This document shows, piece after piece, positions 45,108 to 56,739 of a stretch of DNA of 64,000 bases. Source of the stretch: Scopulariopsis brevicaulis (taxonomy: Eukaryota > Ascomycota > Sordariomycetes > Microascales > Microascaceae); NCBI GenBank assembly GCA_017657125.1, contig JAGFNX010000137.1, positions 1 through 64,000 on the forward strand, read 5' to 3'. Numbering within the stretch: the first letter of the stretch is position 1; every line of letters starts with the position of its first letter. Made by a program: the position numbers and the translations under genes. The notes beneath the pieces were generated by a model. The model worked only from the letters and a program-made list of their open reading frames with translations. It was not told where the DNA came from and ran no database searches.

Positions 45108-47035
45108 TTTCGCTGATAGTCAAAGTGAAGAGGCGAAATGTTTGAATTCCGAGTCCCGTGGAACAAATGGCCACGCGGTGCTGTAAGTCGGTGGGAAGAT
45201 GTGAGGGCCCAAAGCAGCACTGGGTGCAACTTATATACCAGCCTCACACAAGTTGAAGGGGAGTCGCATCTGCAACGTCATCATCTCGGGGGTTTGAAAT
45301 CAGTGGACGCAGAAGGTGGTGGAATTAATAATGCGCAAGCACGACTGCTGACCGGCGCATTGCGTATTCAGGGGTTGTAAACCAAAGTTTGGCACCGTCG
45401 GCGGAGTTCCGCAGGAATCTCCACCAGCTTGAGACTAGAAGAGCCGCCAATCCCCACACATTTTGAGTCCACGATGTGTCCAGCCACCTAGGACCATGAG
45501 AGTAACAGCGGCAGCGGTTATGTCCATGAAGGCGCGCGGGCCTTTCGCCTGTGTCTTGTTGCTAAAATGTTCGGCGTTACAGGGAGCATCGATCTATTAC
45601 GGGTTCCCACTCAGGGTACTAGTCTTGTCGCATAAAGGTGTGGCATATGAGCAGCGAAACGACGCTCTACGCCGAATGGTAAGAGAAACGGGTAATACAT
45701 TAGCCAGGTATCTGTGCGATGCTGCTGTTCTGGGTTGTTGCCTATTCGTCCACAGGTCGGCCATAGGCCATTAAATTATGAATTGTTTACTCGGAGACTC
45801 AACAACAGAAGGTAGGACTTGAAAAGTCCATCCGGTATCGAATTTGGTCTAGAGTTAGCTTCAGTCATTATGGGCATCATGTCGATTATTGTCGAGGTTC
45901 ACCTTCTCCTCAGGATTACGGATCATAGAAGCTGCGCTTTATCTGGTGCTGGCCCGCACCTTAGTCTGAGACGCATCCGACGTATGAATGTTTGTACAAA
46001 GGTGGTCTGAATACCTTATCGTAGCATCGCCGTGTTTATAGCTGTGTCGGTCTAATCTATATGCCCTTTTCTGCAGACAGTGGAGAACTGTTCGATCAGC
46101 TGCGGGCATCTCATCGGGCGGAGACGAGCGTGAGGCGTCGAATCCAAAGCCAGGATTAAAAGACAGTAACTGTGTAGCCATCCCGGGCTTTTTTCTTCCG
46201 TCTTCCGTTTTATCTTCTTACCTTACCCCAGACTCCAATAATTCAATGGGGTCAAGTGAACTCTGGCTCCGCTAGGCCCCACTCATGTCTTGCACCCCGC
46301 GATTTGATATTCACCGTTCCTCCGACATAGTGATACCAAGTGGGCGTGGGCATCAGCTACTGATCCGGTAAATTTATATTCGACAGCACCCGTGATCCGA
46401 ATCACGAAGAAAGAGGAGAAATTTGGGGACTTTGAGGATTTGTCCAAGTTCCTCCAGTGCGGTCCACCCGTTCCCGGATTGGCAAAAAGAGCGAGCTTGT
46501 TCAGTCCGAAGACCCACTCTGATGACACATCAGATCCACACTTGTGGCGCTGTCTACGTGCCCACCCCACGTGCCCGCACAAACGACGGGCAGTGGGTTT
46601 CACGGGCGCCTCTCCACATCTCTTCCAACGTCACCACTATTTTCAGACGCTTTTCCATCGTGACTCTTTCGCTTCATCGCTCATACTTCAGACGACGCTC
46701 TCTACGGCCTGTGAACCCACGATGAGAAACCTTGTGTCTTTCCTGATGGATCTAACTTTTGCTGACCGAGCCTTCTGACATTTGCCCTTGCTGCCTTCCT
46801 GCCAGAGTTTAACTCGGTTTCGGGCCTTCATTTTCCTTCATCCAAAGTTCAAGAAATACGACGTCCTGTAACTTTCCAGGCAGGATATAACCCCGGGGTA
46901 CCTCCCTTGACCGCACCAGAAATTCTCTCTATTCTCGCCTCTTACCCAAACACTTCAAACTTCGTTTTTCAAGACGAGTGAACAACAGAATCCTGCTACA
47001 GGCCGTGTTCTATCAGGCACCGATTCTTCGCTTAC
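45108..47035. other. Intergenic region, no gene seen
   Basis: 1.9 kb between divergent genes. Frames at 45463-45774, 45819-46010 and 46283-46778 overlap on both strands with no domain. The CT-rich stretch about 46600-46980 fits the promoter and 5' leader of the transporter. Confidence 0.5.
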
Positions 47036-49056
47036 ATGGAACCGAAGATCTCTCATTCCGGTCCGGCTCATGGGCCGGATCAACAAATCCACGAGATCCA
47101 ACAAACTGGCTCCTCATCAAAGGAGAATGGCCATTCCGATGTCCGCTCTATCTTCAGGCATCTCACCCACCCAGATGACAGCTACACGTCCGACGGCACC
47201 TACTGGGCTGACCTTCCCTTCCGCAAGCGAATCGCCTTTGTCAACAAGGTGAACCGCGAGGAGGCCGCCCGAGAGCTCAAGCTCATCGCTCACACCGCCA
47301 AGAAGCACCCCTCTCGGCCTATCACGTGGTACCTTAGGAACTCTGTGCTCCAGGGTCTGGGTATCGGGCTTCAGGGCTACGTTCTCTTCTCAATTGGGAA
47401 CCTTCAACCTCTGTTCGCTTCGACGTATCCGCAGTGCTGGGGTGACAACGCGACGGACTGTGACCCGAACCTCGTGAACAGTGTGATGTATTTGGGCATC
47501 ATCGGTATCACAATTGGTCAAATTGTTGTTGGTATCATTGGTGACTGGATCGGGAGGCGATGGGGCTTGATTCAGGACGCGCTGGTCATGACCTTGGGAC
47601 TCCTGATGCTCACGGGGAGCTGGGGCGTAAATCTCCAGGGGTGGGTGGTTATGTACGCGATAGCACTGTTCATCTACGGTATGTACTGCCACCACGGTCC
47701 AAACATCGCCATACTTCGCCTCCATCGGCTTCCTCCGTTCCCCACATACTAACATACCTGAAAGGCGTCGGAGTCGGAGGGGAGTACCCCCTCACAGCCA
47801 CCTCCTCAATGGAAAGCGCGAAAAGATCCGGCGTCAGCGAGATGCGAGAGGACAGGCTGCACCGCGGCCGAAAGGTTACCCTCGCCTTCCTCATGCAGGG
47901 CTGGGGTCAGTTCATCAACCAGGTCATTCTTGTCATCCTCCTTTTGGCTTTCAACGGAGGTGAGGGAGGCCCTCCCTACTCTGTCACCGCGACCCACTGG
48001 ATCTTCCGTCTGTCATTCGCCATCCCGGCGCTAGGGACGTTCTGGCTCGTATACTACCGCACCTTTCGCATGAAGCACGCGGGTAGCCACCTCGAGTCGG
48101 CAAAGAAGAAGCGGAACGTAACGGGCTACGATGTTGCCTCCCTGAAGCATATCCTAAAGCACTTCGGCGGCCGCCTCTTCGCGACTGCCGGCACGTGGTT
48201 CTGCAACGACGTCTTCTTCTACGGCAACAAGCTCTTCCAGGGCCAGTTCATCGCCGTGATCAGCAACAACCCGGATTCCGTCATGGTCGGGTGGGAGTGG
48301 AACCTCATCAACGTGGCCATCTCGCTCGCCGGCTACTACGCCGCGATGCTCCTGATCGACAACAAGCTCTATGGTCGTCGGACCATGCAGCTCGTGGGCT
48401 TCCTCATGACGTTCATCATGTTCCTGATCCCGAACTTCAACTTTGACCACTTTACCAGCCCCAAGGGGGTCAAGGCGTTCCAGGCGGTCTATTTCCTGAG
48501 CTCGTTCTTTATGCAGCTAGGGCCCAACTGCGTGACGTTCCTGGTAGCGGGCGAGGTCTTCCCGACCCCCGTCCGCGCCACGGCGCACGGATTCTCAGCT
48601 TCCGTGGGGAAAGCTGGCGCGCTGCTTTCGTCCGTCCTTTTTGGGTATATCGATACGCGCACCAAGTTCTACGTTGTCCCGTGGTTCGGGCTCGCGGGGC
48701 TGGTGATCACGTGGCTGTTCCTTCCGGACACCACCGGGCTCGACCTCAAGGAGCAGGAGAGGCGCTGGGAGCTCATTGTCGCGGGTAAGGAGAACGAGTA
48801 CCACGGCATCGCGGTACACAGGGCGCACCTGTCCGTCTGGGAGCGCATCCGCGGCGTGGGGAAGAGCTACGATGCGGATCTAGACTTTGAGGTGAGGATT
48901 GAGGAGCTGAGGTCTCAGTGGGAGGCTCGGGAGGAACAGCGCAGGACGGAGTCCGGTGTTGAACAGGTGGTTTGGAGTGAGGTTGATGAGGAGGATGGGT
49001 TTACCGAGGATGTCTGCCAGTATTTCCGCCGAAGTGGAAGTACTTCGTCTCAATGA
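47036..49056 (+). CDS. MFS transporter, phosphate:proton symporter-like family
   Basis: Plasma-membrane transporter related to fungal phosphate and glycerophosphodiester permeases. Exon 1 is 47036-47678, an 86-nt intron follows (donor GTATGT, branch TACTAAC), and exon 2 is 47765-49056; 644 aa. A long cytosolic N-terminus precedes TM1 (VLQGLGIGLQGYVLFSIG). Key motifs are GIIGDWIGRRWGL between TM2 and TM3 and GVGVGGEYPLTATSSMES in TM4, which corresponds to GGDYPLS of phosphate permeases; the Asp is Glu here. TM11 contains VFPTPVRATAHGFSASVGKAGA. The C-terminal tail is long and charged. The family is firm; the substrate (phosphate, glycerophosphodiester or other) is not. Confidence 0.88.
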
Positions 49057-49717
49057 TAAGGGTTGTCTTGGACGTTTGGGCGTTATCATCTTATAGCTTA
49101 GAAAATTCATAGAAAAAAAGTGTTGTGAGAAATATTGGGAGGCACAGGCAGTGTGCGTGACACTTCATCCACGATATATTCAATACCGGAGTGGCTATGG
49201 GCCATGCTACAGCACACCATCAGCGGTCCGTTGATCTCACTACCCGATCGGTAAGGGAATTCATAGAATCAACGAGGAGCGCCTTAGAAACCTCGATGGA
49301 TGACGTACAAATATGCCCTAGTTACCGAGTTGGGTCGGGCACAGGGGCAGGCAAGCGGGGGTAGGCGTCCAAGCGTAAAAGGATATAAATAGATACCGTA
49401 CCGTGGGATTGAAGTGTTACAAAACATGATTTCCTGATTTCGATTAGAAATGTATTAAGTGGTTTATTTACTGAGACAATGCCTCATCAGTGCACCGGCT
49501 TTGACACCAACGCTCGGCCTGCTGCCCGCCACAAGCTGTCTTGTTAGCTCGACAGGCGCTCCGGCAAACTCGGCGAAAAACGCTAGAACGATGCTAGCGA
49601 GAAAATCCATCGCACTCCCATACATATCGGTACTAGCGAGGCGGCGGATATTTGAGATTACATGCCGTTATACCACGGAGCATAGTTCCACGAGTCTCGT
49701 TGTGGACCTCCTGGTTT
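49057..49717. other. Convergent intergenic region, no gene seen
   Basis: 661 bp between convergent stops. The plus frame 49459-49824 is antisense to the cupin gene at its end and resembles no family. Confidence 0.5.
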
Positions 49718-50569
49718 TCACCTTCCTGGCGGCTCCCACCCGGGACTCGCGAACTCAATGCTACTATCCACGAATCCTGGCGCAACTAACGAACAAACGA
49801 TTAACTTCAATCCGCGAACTCTAGAATGGAGGGGGGTGTTCTTACCAGTCGTCCCCACGAGGGTCCACTTCCCCTCGCACCTCGCACTCTGCCATTCGCC
49901 CGCGCGAACCACGATCTGCGGCCGCTGGTCCCCGAAAATGTCCGGACCTAGCTCCTCATATCTCATGCCGTGTTCCTCCGTCCAGATGGAGAGTGTTAGC
50001 GGAGCGCCGGTGTAGTAGTGCCACACCTCGGCGGCGTCGACGCAGTGCCAGACCGAGGGTCCGGCGGAGCCTTCGAGTAGGTAGTAGGCTGCTGTGCTGG
50101 CGCCCCTGGTTCTGCCTGTGGCGGTGTCGCGGAAAGTCTGGGATAAGTAGCCTTTTTCGTCCTGGTTCGGTGGGAGGCCAAGTTGGGATCTTATTTCTTG
50201 TGCTGTGCGGTCTTGCATTGCTTTTATGTGGGCGGCCGCTTTTGTATTTGGGGGACGGGCAGTAATGCTACGAGAAAGATGATCAGGTGAGAGGGTATAC
50301 AGCAAATATATGTCTTGGTGCGTAAGGGACAGTGACTTCGCCGAGAATATCAAAGGATAATATGTGGTTTTAGGGTGAAGACGTTGGTTCCCGGATTGAG
50401 GCGCAAATGCTGTGCCGAGAAGATATACGTCACAGGTCCGTAAGGAGACCCGCTTTGTGGAATCAGGCACGAAGCTCGGAGGAACAGCGCGCGGGAGGCT
50501 TGGCTCAATTGATGTCACATCCAGAGTATCGGGTTTCAGGGAACTTTTAGTCCAGGGGTCTGATATCAT
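49718..50569 (-). CDS. DUF985 / cupin_5 family protein
   Basis: Small RmlC-like cupin. Exon 1 is 50569-49846, a 60-nt in-frame intron (49845-49786, donor GTAAGA) is likely, and exon 2 is 49785-49718; 263 aa spliced. Splicing turns GTTGKNT...SLVAPGF into GTTVAPGF, which fits the family. Core motifs from about residue 115: EIRSQLGLPPNQDEKGYLSQTF, then ASTAAYYLLEGS, SVWHCVDAAEVWHYYTGAPL and the closing VAPGFVDSSIEFA. The first 110 or so residues do not look like the family, so the true start may be further in or on another exon. The function of this family is generally unknown. Confidence 0.72.
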   Translation of the reverse strand: MISDPWTKSSLKPDTLDVTSIEPSLPRAVPPSFVPDSTKRVSLRTCDVYLLGTAFAPQSGNQRLHPKTTYYPLIFSAKSLSLTHQDIYLLYTLSPDHLSRSITARPPNTKAAAHIKAMQDRTAQEIRSQLGLPPNQDEKGYLSQTFRDTATGRTRGASTAAYYLLEGSAGPSVWHCVDAAEVWHYYTGAPLTLSIWTEEHGMRYEELGPDIFGDQRPQIVVRAGEWQSARCEGKWTLVGTTGKNTPLHSRVRGLKLIVCSLVAPGFVDSSIEFASPGWEPPGR

Positions 50570-52049
50570 GGGGAGGGCGTAGGCTGCGCTAGTTTCACAA
50601 TCGTGGCAGTGGTATTACAGGGCAACGCGGACCGCGTCTTGTCAAGAACGCCACCACCTGCGGACTAGTCAGTAACCGCACCCGCGCTCTTATTTCATTG
50701 ACATATTTGACTATTATTTTATGGGTATTTAATGCTTTAAGAAATACTACCATGGCAGATTCAACTCATCCCATAACAAGCTTGTGAATTTAGATGGGCC
50801 GGGTCACCTGCCCTGCCCACCAAGGTGCCGTAATGACATTGCCGAGCTGGACAAAACTTTACTAGGAAGGTCACTGGCAAGTTATCTTGCGGTGCTGAGC
50901 GGGCCATCTTTCCTAGCAGGTCGGACGATAAATATGGAGGAGTCGGGTATTTGTAAGGCTGTACTTTCTTTATGAACTAGGCACTCGTCTCTTGAAAGAA
51001 TCAAAGGCGAGAAGACGAACAGACTCGGAAAGCTGGGTAATATGGAACTGAATGAGGGTGAGATACAAAGGGTATGGAACATTTGGTAAGAAACTAAGGT
51101 AGCCATCCGGTTTAACTAATATATGGAGGCTTTCACTTCTTCTGCCTCCGCGGACACAATTGTCCTGTCGCCGGTTACGCCAATGAGACGTTAGAATATG
51201 TTGCAATTGGCATGTGAGTAAGCTGCAATAGTGGTCTATGCAGGACATCGCCTGTCCAAGGGCAACGTTTAACAGTCCTATATTTCTTCAAGCCGGTGAT
51301 AACACTTAAAAACCTGATCAGGTCATCAATCCATCCATACCATCATTTTCTTTCTCAGATATTAGTGCTCAGTACAACTAGACTCCGGCCACCGGAAACT
51401 GCATGTTTAGCTGTACATGGGCCAAAACCCAGGCTCTGCACGCCTGGAGACCCTATGTTGCTGCAATGTTCACTCGGGGTAGTCAATGATTGAGGACCCC
51501 GCGGGCTCCGGGCTCGGAGACGAACGATGTCCGCCCATTGCACAGTTGCCGGTGGGTGGGTCGCGTGCGAGGAGCGATGTCACCCTCCATGTATCTGTTC
51601 GAAGCTAGGCGTATTTAACCGGCATAAGGTATCTCGGGTCGATGATATTGTGTGCCCAGACGCACAGTATGGCTATGTGAGACCTCAATAAACATACCAT
51701 CAATTGAGAGATTTAGGCTCGTCAATCGTATCTCGCGGAACTGCCGCGTGCCAGAGAGAGATCAAGCATTTGGAATATGTATCTAAGCGGTTTGTCCGCT
51801 GGGAAGACAAGGGGGTATAATACGCGTATTGGTTCTGCAAAATGCCAAGTCTCATACATAATGGTATCCGCCATGGTATCGAAGTCACACAGCTCCCACT
51901 AGACCGAGTCGCCCCGCCTTCCCGAACATCCCTTCCTCGTCCGAGCCTCCAGCCCCGGATATCTCATTATCCTTCACCGCCTCACTATCAGCCCCAAGCC
52001 CCATATCCATCACTCCGGCACATCCGGAGCGCGATGCCTGAGCCCCCGC
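50570..52049. other. AT-rich intergenic region, no gene seen
   Basis: 1.5 kb. Frames at 50784-50975, 50970-51248 and 51296-51543 overlap with no domain. The plus frame 51842-52156 is largely antisense to the small ORF that follows. Confidence 0.5.
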
Positions 52050-52229
52050 CTAAATGTCCCCGGCCTCGCGGCGGGCCTCCGCCTTCGCCTCCGCCCTCTG
52101 GCGATCCCGCTCCAAGAGGTCTGCGTGCGCGCGGACAGCAAGCGAAAGCTCGTTGATCCTCCTCCAAATGGATTTCTTCTCAATGGGAGGAGGCTGTGTC
52201 TGCTGTGTCTGCTGGGTGGACGGCTCCAT
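52050..52229 (-). CDS. Possible small protein (59 aa), charged helix
   Basis: This short frame starts in a good context (AACCATGG) and encodes a Gln/Thr/Pro-rich head (MEPSTQQTQQTQPPPIEKK) followed by IWRRINELSLAVRAHADLL and a Glu/Arg/Ala-rich helix, ending AGDI. The pattern is that of a real amphipathic helical protein, unlike the antisense frames, which are Cys- or Pro-biased. A TATA-like AATAAAAG lies about 45 bp upstream on the minus strand. No family or function is recognised. It would be missed by a 60-aa cutoff. Confidence 0.5.
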   Translation of the reverse strand: MEPSTQQTQQTQPPPIEKKSIWRRINELSLAVRAHADLLERDRQRAEAKAEARREAGDI

Positions 52230-53727
52230 GGTTATCGTGATTCGACTTTGGTGTAGTCGAGTAGGTCGAGCCTTTTATTTAAGAATGGCTAGGGGAGCGT
52301 TTTATTGTCTTGCTTTGGGCGACGGATGGTGATACGTCTGGAAACAGTGAGGGAGACGCGTGTGTTTTATACGGGATCGTTATTCTATCGTCACACCATT
52401 ACGTTGTGGGTTTTGAAGCTAAGGCAAGCGGGGTCCGCGAGGCTCCGGTAGTGTCTCCTTTGGGATGTGATGGTAGCACATCCACCGGGCCAAGCCGTCA
52501 TCGAGCATGGTACTGTGGCTAAAGCTACGTAAGGCGGCACGGTCATGGTATGGACAAGAGAATATCCACGGGAGCCGATAGGAGGACTGCCCTGTCAGTA
52601 CATCCCAAGGAAGCACTGTTTCATCTCCCCCGCTGATTCTGAGACATCCCGTACTGCACGCTGTATATTACGCTTCCTGCACCTATTCTACAATTTTCAA
52701 TATCTTGGGCGATCTCATCATGTTCTACTTGTATGCATGCACGATCGCCTCAAATACGCATGGTACGTGACCCGCCCCCAGGTCTCTCGGCACCCTTGGC
52801 GTAATCTTGGCCCGGGCCTCAGCCATTAGCGCGGGGCCCAATAAGCTACGCAACAAAATCTCTGTTGATCTAAATACTACCTCATTGCGTAATCCATGGG
52901 GCAATGGTGTCGGTGTGGGTGATCGCAGGCCCACGGGGGTTGGTGTTCACCTACGGGACCCGTTCCCGATATGCCGGGAGCCCCGCTTTTTACGACAAGA
53001 CACATGTAGGTAGTAGCATTTATTCTCTTAGGGATGACTATTTATACGCAAGACATCACGAGGGATTGTCCAGCCGAATGTGGCTGAGCTACCTGGATGT
53101 ACTGTACGCGGAATCGTTATCACATCCGTCCTGCTCTCTAGCCGCATCCGGGCCCCAACTTGGGTGCCGGGGTAGCATTGGGACGAATGAAAAAAGGTCA
53201 GGTGATGGAAGTGGCCATACAGAATCACAATCCAGCGCACCGGCTTTGTATGCATGCAGGCTACTGTGCGTGCTTGTCCCGCATCATGTAAACTACCGAG
53301 GGAACCCCAATGGTGTGGTCACGCGTTTACCTGTTGAGAAATCGCATAGGCTATGCCAAGTATAACCCACGCGATGGTTCTAGTAGTTCCTATCTGTCTT
53401 GAGCCATATTGATTGCTGATTTTCTATAATGTGTCGGTGGCAAGGAAATGCTGATGCGCAGATTAGTATCGCAGGACTATTAATGGAAACTCGATACTAT
53501 ATGTACATGTCACAATAAGAGGAAATGTAAAGAATCTATGAACGTTCTGCTTAACCGTCTGCGGCAGAAACACCCTATCAAACGATACTACAATATTAGA
53601 GCTACCAACATAGCATCTGCCAGTTCTTGACCTGTAATTGAATTCAGGGGATGTTAGGCAAAGCCTAGGGTGGTCTATGGTATACATTATGGAGATGGTG
53701 TTAAAGGGTGATTTGCGCGCAAAAGGA
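52230..53727. other. Intergenic region, no gene seen
   Basis: 1.5 kb between the small ORF and the tRNA gene. Frames such as 52904-53365 (plus) and 53028-53255 (minus) overlap without domains. The last part holds the TTTT terminator of the tRNA gene (plus coordinates about 53721-53724). Confidence 0.5.
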
Positions 53728-53829
53728 TGGCAGCGGTGGGAATCGAACCCACGATCAAGCGCTGTATGAAATCAAACGCTGTTCGCTGTTTTAAACAAAC
53801 GCTATGCTCTACCACTGAGCTACGCTGCC
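53728..53829 (-). tRNA. Intron-containing tRNA gene, anticodon unresolved (Asn GTT or Thr TGT)
   Basis: 102 nt read on the minus strand. The acceptor stem GGCAGCG pairs perfectly with CGCTGCC, the discriminator is A, D arm GCTC/GAGC encloses AGTGGTA (A box), and T arm GTGGG/CCCAC encloses TTCGATT (B box). A TTTT terminator follows 4 nt after the discriminator. The anticodon arm is about 28 nt too long, so there is an intron at the usual place. Two foldings compete: stem AGCGT/GCGCT with a 5-nt variable loop gives anticodon GTT (Asn); stem TAGCG/CGCTT with one mismatch gives TGT (Thr). Both leave an unusual U at position 37. Confidence 0.85.
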
Positions 53830-54707
53830 CTTGCTTTTCCATTTGGTGCCATAGGACGGTCCTCGTAGATAAAGGATGGTCCGAGGGCCCTGCTGGTGAG
53901 GTGGTGTGACGGGGGTGGTGTATTGTAAGGTTCGGTGCTATGCTTGTTGTAGTTGGGAGAAGCCTTGTGGGCGAGATAAGCACTGCTCGGCGCCATACCG
54001 GTATAGAGTTCGCCCATATGGTCGCCGTAAGGCAAGCATGCCACAGCCGCTCCTTTATACCCATACTTTGTCAGTTCTAGATCTAAGCCAGAAGGCGTAT
54101 CTCCTCTCGCATAGACCAAGATGTTCTGTCAAGATAACTCTGTTATTTCCTTCGGAAGCCGTGCTCCCGGAACAAAGGCCATAAGGCTAGGCTCGGTGCT
54201 TTGTCCATCCGTATTGGGTCTGCTGGCGTTTGTCATTATTCCTCGTCAGATGGAGGCGTGCTTGATAAGATTGGGCGCACATCAGACATCTTACTTGAGG
54301 TTAAGCTTTCGGGCTGTCGATATGGTGGATCCAAGAGGGATATTCCACGTCTATAACAAACGGAACTTCCTAGCTAGATGAGTAGAGTGACTACAGGGAT
54401 TGGTACAGAGTTCAAAGCGCACGTAGATAATTATCGCGCAGAGCGCAACGATATCTAAACCCGACGGAGCAACGGACCCCGCTGTGAGATGTGGAAATGG
54501 CGAGGAATTGCACGTTTGCTTGATTGAGTCCGCCGCGACCTGTTGAGCACGCCTATGTTATCGGAGACACCAATATATGGCGGTGGGCTGTAAGTACAGG
54601 TATGGCTTTTATGCCCGTCACTGCAATCTCGTCGATAGAAGGTTTGGAAACGGAATTGAAAATCTATATTAGACAATCCAGGACATGTATCAAAACGCCG
54701 TCTAAGT
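53830..54707. other. Intergenic region, no gene seen
   Basis: 0.9 kb between the tRNA gene and the lyase stop. Frames at 53820-54119 and 54121-54381 have no domain. Confidence 0.5.
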
Positions 54708-56214
54708 CTACTTATGGCCATTAAGCACCCCATTCCTCTGACTGCCTAATAACTCGTCTACCATCAACTGACTACAACCCATATATTTGGTAGGGTCACA
54801 CAGGTCAGCGAGCTCCTCTGAGGTGAAATGGGTGGTGACTTGTGGGGCTTCGCTCAGTGTCGCCAGCAAAGTAGAACCGGTGTCAAGCGCCCGGGTACAC
54901 GCTTCATATACGGTGTCATGGGCTGGTTGCCGGCCAATATGGACAGCAAGGCTCATCATGACGGCCTCCGCCACAATAAGGCCTTTTGTGGACTTGAGAT
55001 TATCCAGCATGGCGTCTTGGTTAACCTGCAGCCCAGACAACGCAAACTCGGCCTGGTATAGAGATCCAACAACCGAGATGAACGCCACGGGGATGGCAGC
55101 CCATTCTAGATGCCATGGTCCGGACGCACGCTCAAAGTCTGACACCATGCCGTCGAGAACAAGCCCAGCCTGCGCGCGGAGGATTTTTGACTGTGCTAGC
55201 ATGACCTCGCTCGAGATGGGATTGCGCTTCTGCGGCATTGTCGACGATGCCCCGCGGTGAGGAACAAAAGGTTCCGCTACCTAAGGTGATATTATTAGTG
55301 TTTTTGTTTGGTGGCATTCCGTGGAAACCCTACATACCTCGTTGAGCTCGTTAGAGGACATGACGATCAGGTCCAGCCCTATCTTTCCTAAACTCCCACC
55401 AAGTATGGCCAAAGAGTTGACAACCTCAGCAACGGTGTCCCGTGCCACATGCCAGGTGATGATAGGGTCAGTGAGGCCGAGGATGGTTGCAAGACGCTTC
55501 CGAACGCGGATCCCCGCGTCTCCCGTACCCAGAGATGCTAACGTCCCTGCAGCGCCGCCGAATTGCACCATCAGACACGTTTCTTTAACTTCTCTTAGGC
55601 GTCGGAGCTGTCGACGAATCCCCGCGAGCCACACGGCACACTTGTAGCCAAAAGTGATGGGCAGAGCATGCTGGAGATGCGTTCTACCTGCCATTGGGAC
55701 ATCCCGGTAGGCTTCACTCATTTTGGTTAGGGTGTGCTCGAGGCTCGACAATAGCCTTAATACAATTTCCAGCCCCTGCTTCATCTGTAGGGTCGATGCC
55801 AGATCCATAATGTCTTGCGTTGTAGCGCCCCAGTGGATGTACCCGGCTAGTTAATTTGACATTAGCGAATAGAGCTTCCAGAGCAACCATCGGAGCCATC
55901 TCCACACCAAACCTACCAGCTTCTTCGGGAACCCATGACAACATCTGTTCTATCAGAGGCAAGACTGGATACCCCACAATCTCAGTCTTCTCCGCCAGGA
56001 CCGGCCAATTGATGTTGCCCACATCGCTATGAGCTCGGATGATAGCCGCGGTGCCCTTTGGTATAACCCCTTCCTTCTCTTCGGCTTCGGCGAGAGCGCA
56101 TTCGGCCTCGATGAGTCGGGCCACGTATGACGTCTCAGAGAAGCATGCTCGGATCTCTTTGGTGCCGAAGATGTTGCCAAAGAGCTGCGAGTCGAAGACG
56201 GTGGCGGCGGACAT
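54708..56214 (-). CDS. Fumarase-type lyase, 3-carboxy-cis,cis-muconate cycloisomerase-like
   Basis: Soluble enzyme of the aspartase/fumarase superfamily. Exons 56214-55917, 55846-55338 and 55280-54708, total 1380 nt, 459 aa; introns of 70 and 57 nt with CTAAT-type branches. Splicing restores EEAAGYIHWGATTQDIMDLA, the characteristic conserved block, then GRTHLQHALPITFG and the superfamily signature SSTMPQKRNP. The order and the WGATTQD motif point to the PcaB/adenylosuccinate-lyase branch, closest to carboxymuconate cycloisomerase. The characterised Neurospora cycloisomerase is a beta-propeller, so this bacterial-type enzyme may act on another substrate. It is divergent from an ACS-family transporter and near a Zn2Cys6 gene, suggesting uptake and breakdown of a small aromatic or dicarboxylic acid. 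Confidence 0.88.
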
Positions 56215-56739
56215 TGTGAAAGATGCTGATTCGGCGGTTTTTACACTGGGCAACTGAGATGGTGAACCATTTCCAACCGGCCTGCATTGGTTTTAAATCC
56301 CCCTGCATCCCGTCTGTTCCGGCTCTACGTATCCCATTGCCGACGTCGCCGAATACAAACCGGCGCCGGAGTGTGACGGAATAGCGGGATAAGGAGCGGG
56401 ATAGCGGGATAGCGGAATAACGGGGTAGGAAGCGGGCAAGTGGACACCAAGCGCGTTAGCGGCTTAACGGAATAGCGACGGGATAAGCCCCTGGTTTTTG
56501 AGCATGGGGCGACGGCGATCGAATCACGTTGGCGCAGTGGGCCTGCTTTCCCCACGGGGTTTTCCCTATTCGGAAGCAGAGTGCGGAGAAGGGTGCAAGA
56601 TTGTCTCTGGCATCAACGGCACTCTTACAGTTAAATAGATGCCATTGTCTACCATTTACCTCTCGGTTTCCGTGATGGCCTCTCTAGGTTCTCATTTCGG
56701 TTATCATATGCACCATATTCCCAACAGTCCGCCCACACA
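56215..56739. promoter_or_regulatory. Divergent promoter of lyase and ACS transporter
   Basis: 525 bp between two divergent ATGs, about right for a shared bidirectional promoter. It contains the CGG triplet array described separately and no coding frame of note. Confidence 0.6.
56377..56481 (+). repeat. CGG triplet array with 8-bp periodicity
   Basis: CGG occurs at 56377, 56385, 56397, 56405, 56413, 56421, 56433, 56460, 56468 and 56479, with successive spacings of 8, 12, 8, 8, 8, 12, 27, 8 and 11. The units read CGGGATAG or CGGAATAG. Direct CGG repeats are a known class of Zn2Cys6 target, so this could be a multi-copy operator; a decaying minisatellite is the alternative. Confidence 0.7.

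Noticed and set aside
46392..46778. Plus-strand frame of 128 aa
   Set aside because: Lies in a CT-rich leader upstream of the transporter, no family or signal.
52904..53365. Plus-strand frame of 153 aa
   Set aside because: No domain, overlapped by an open antisense frame; composition looks random.
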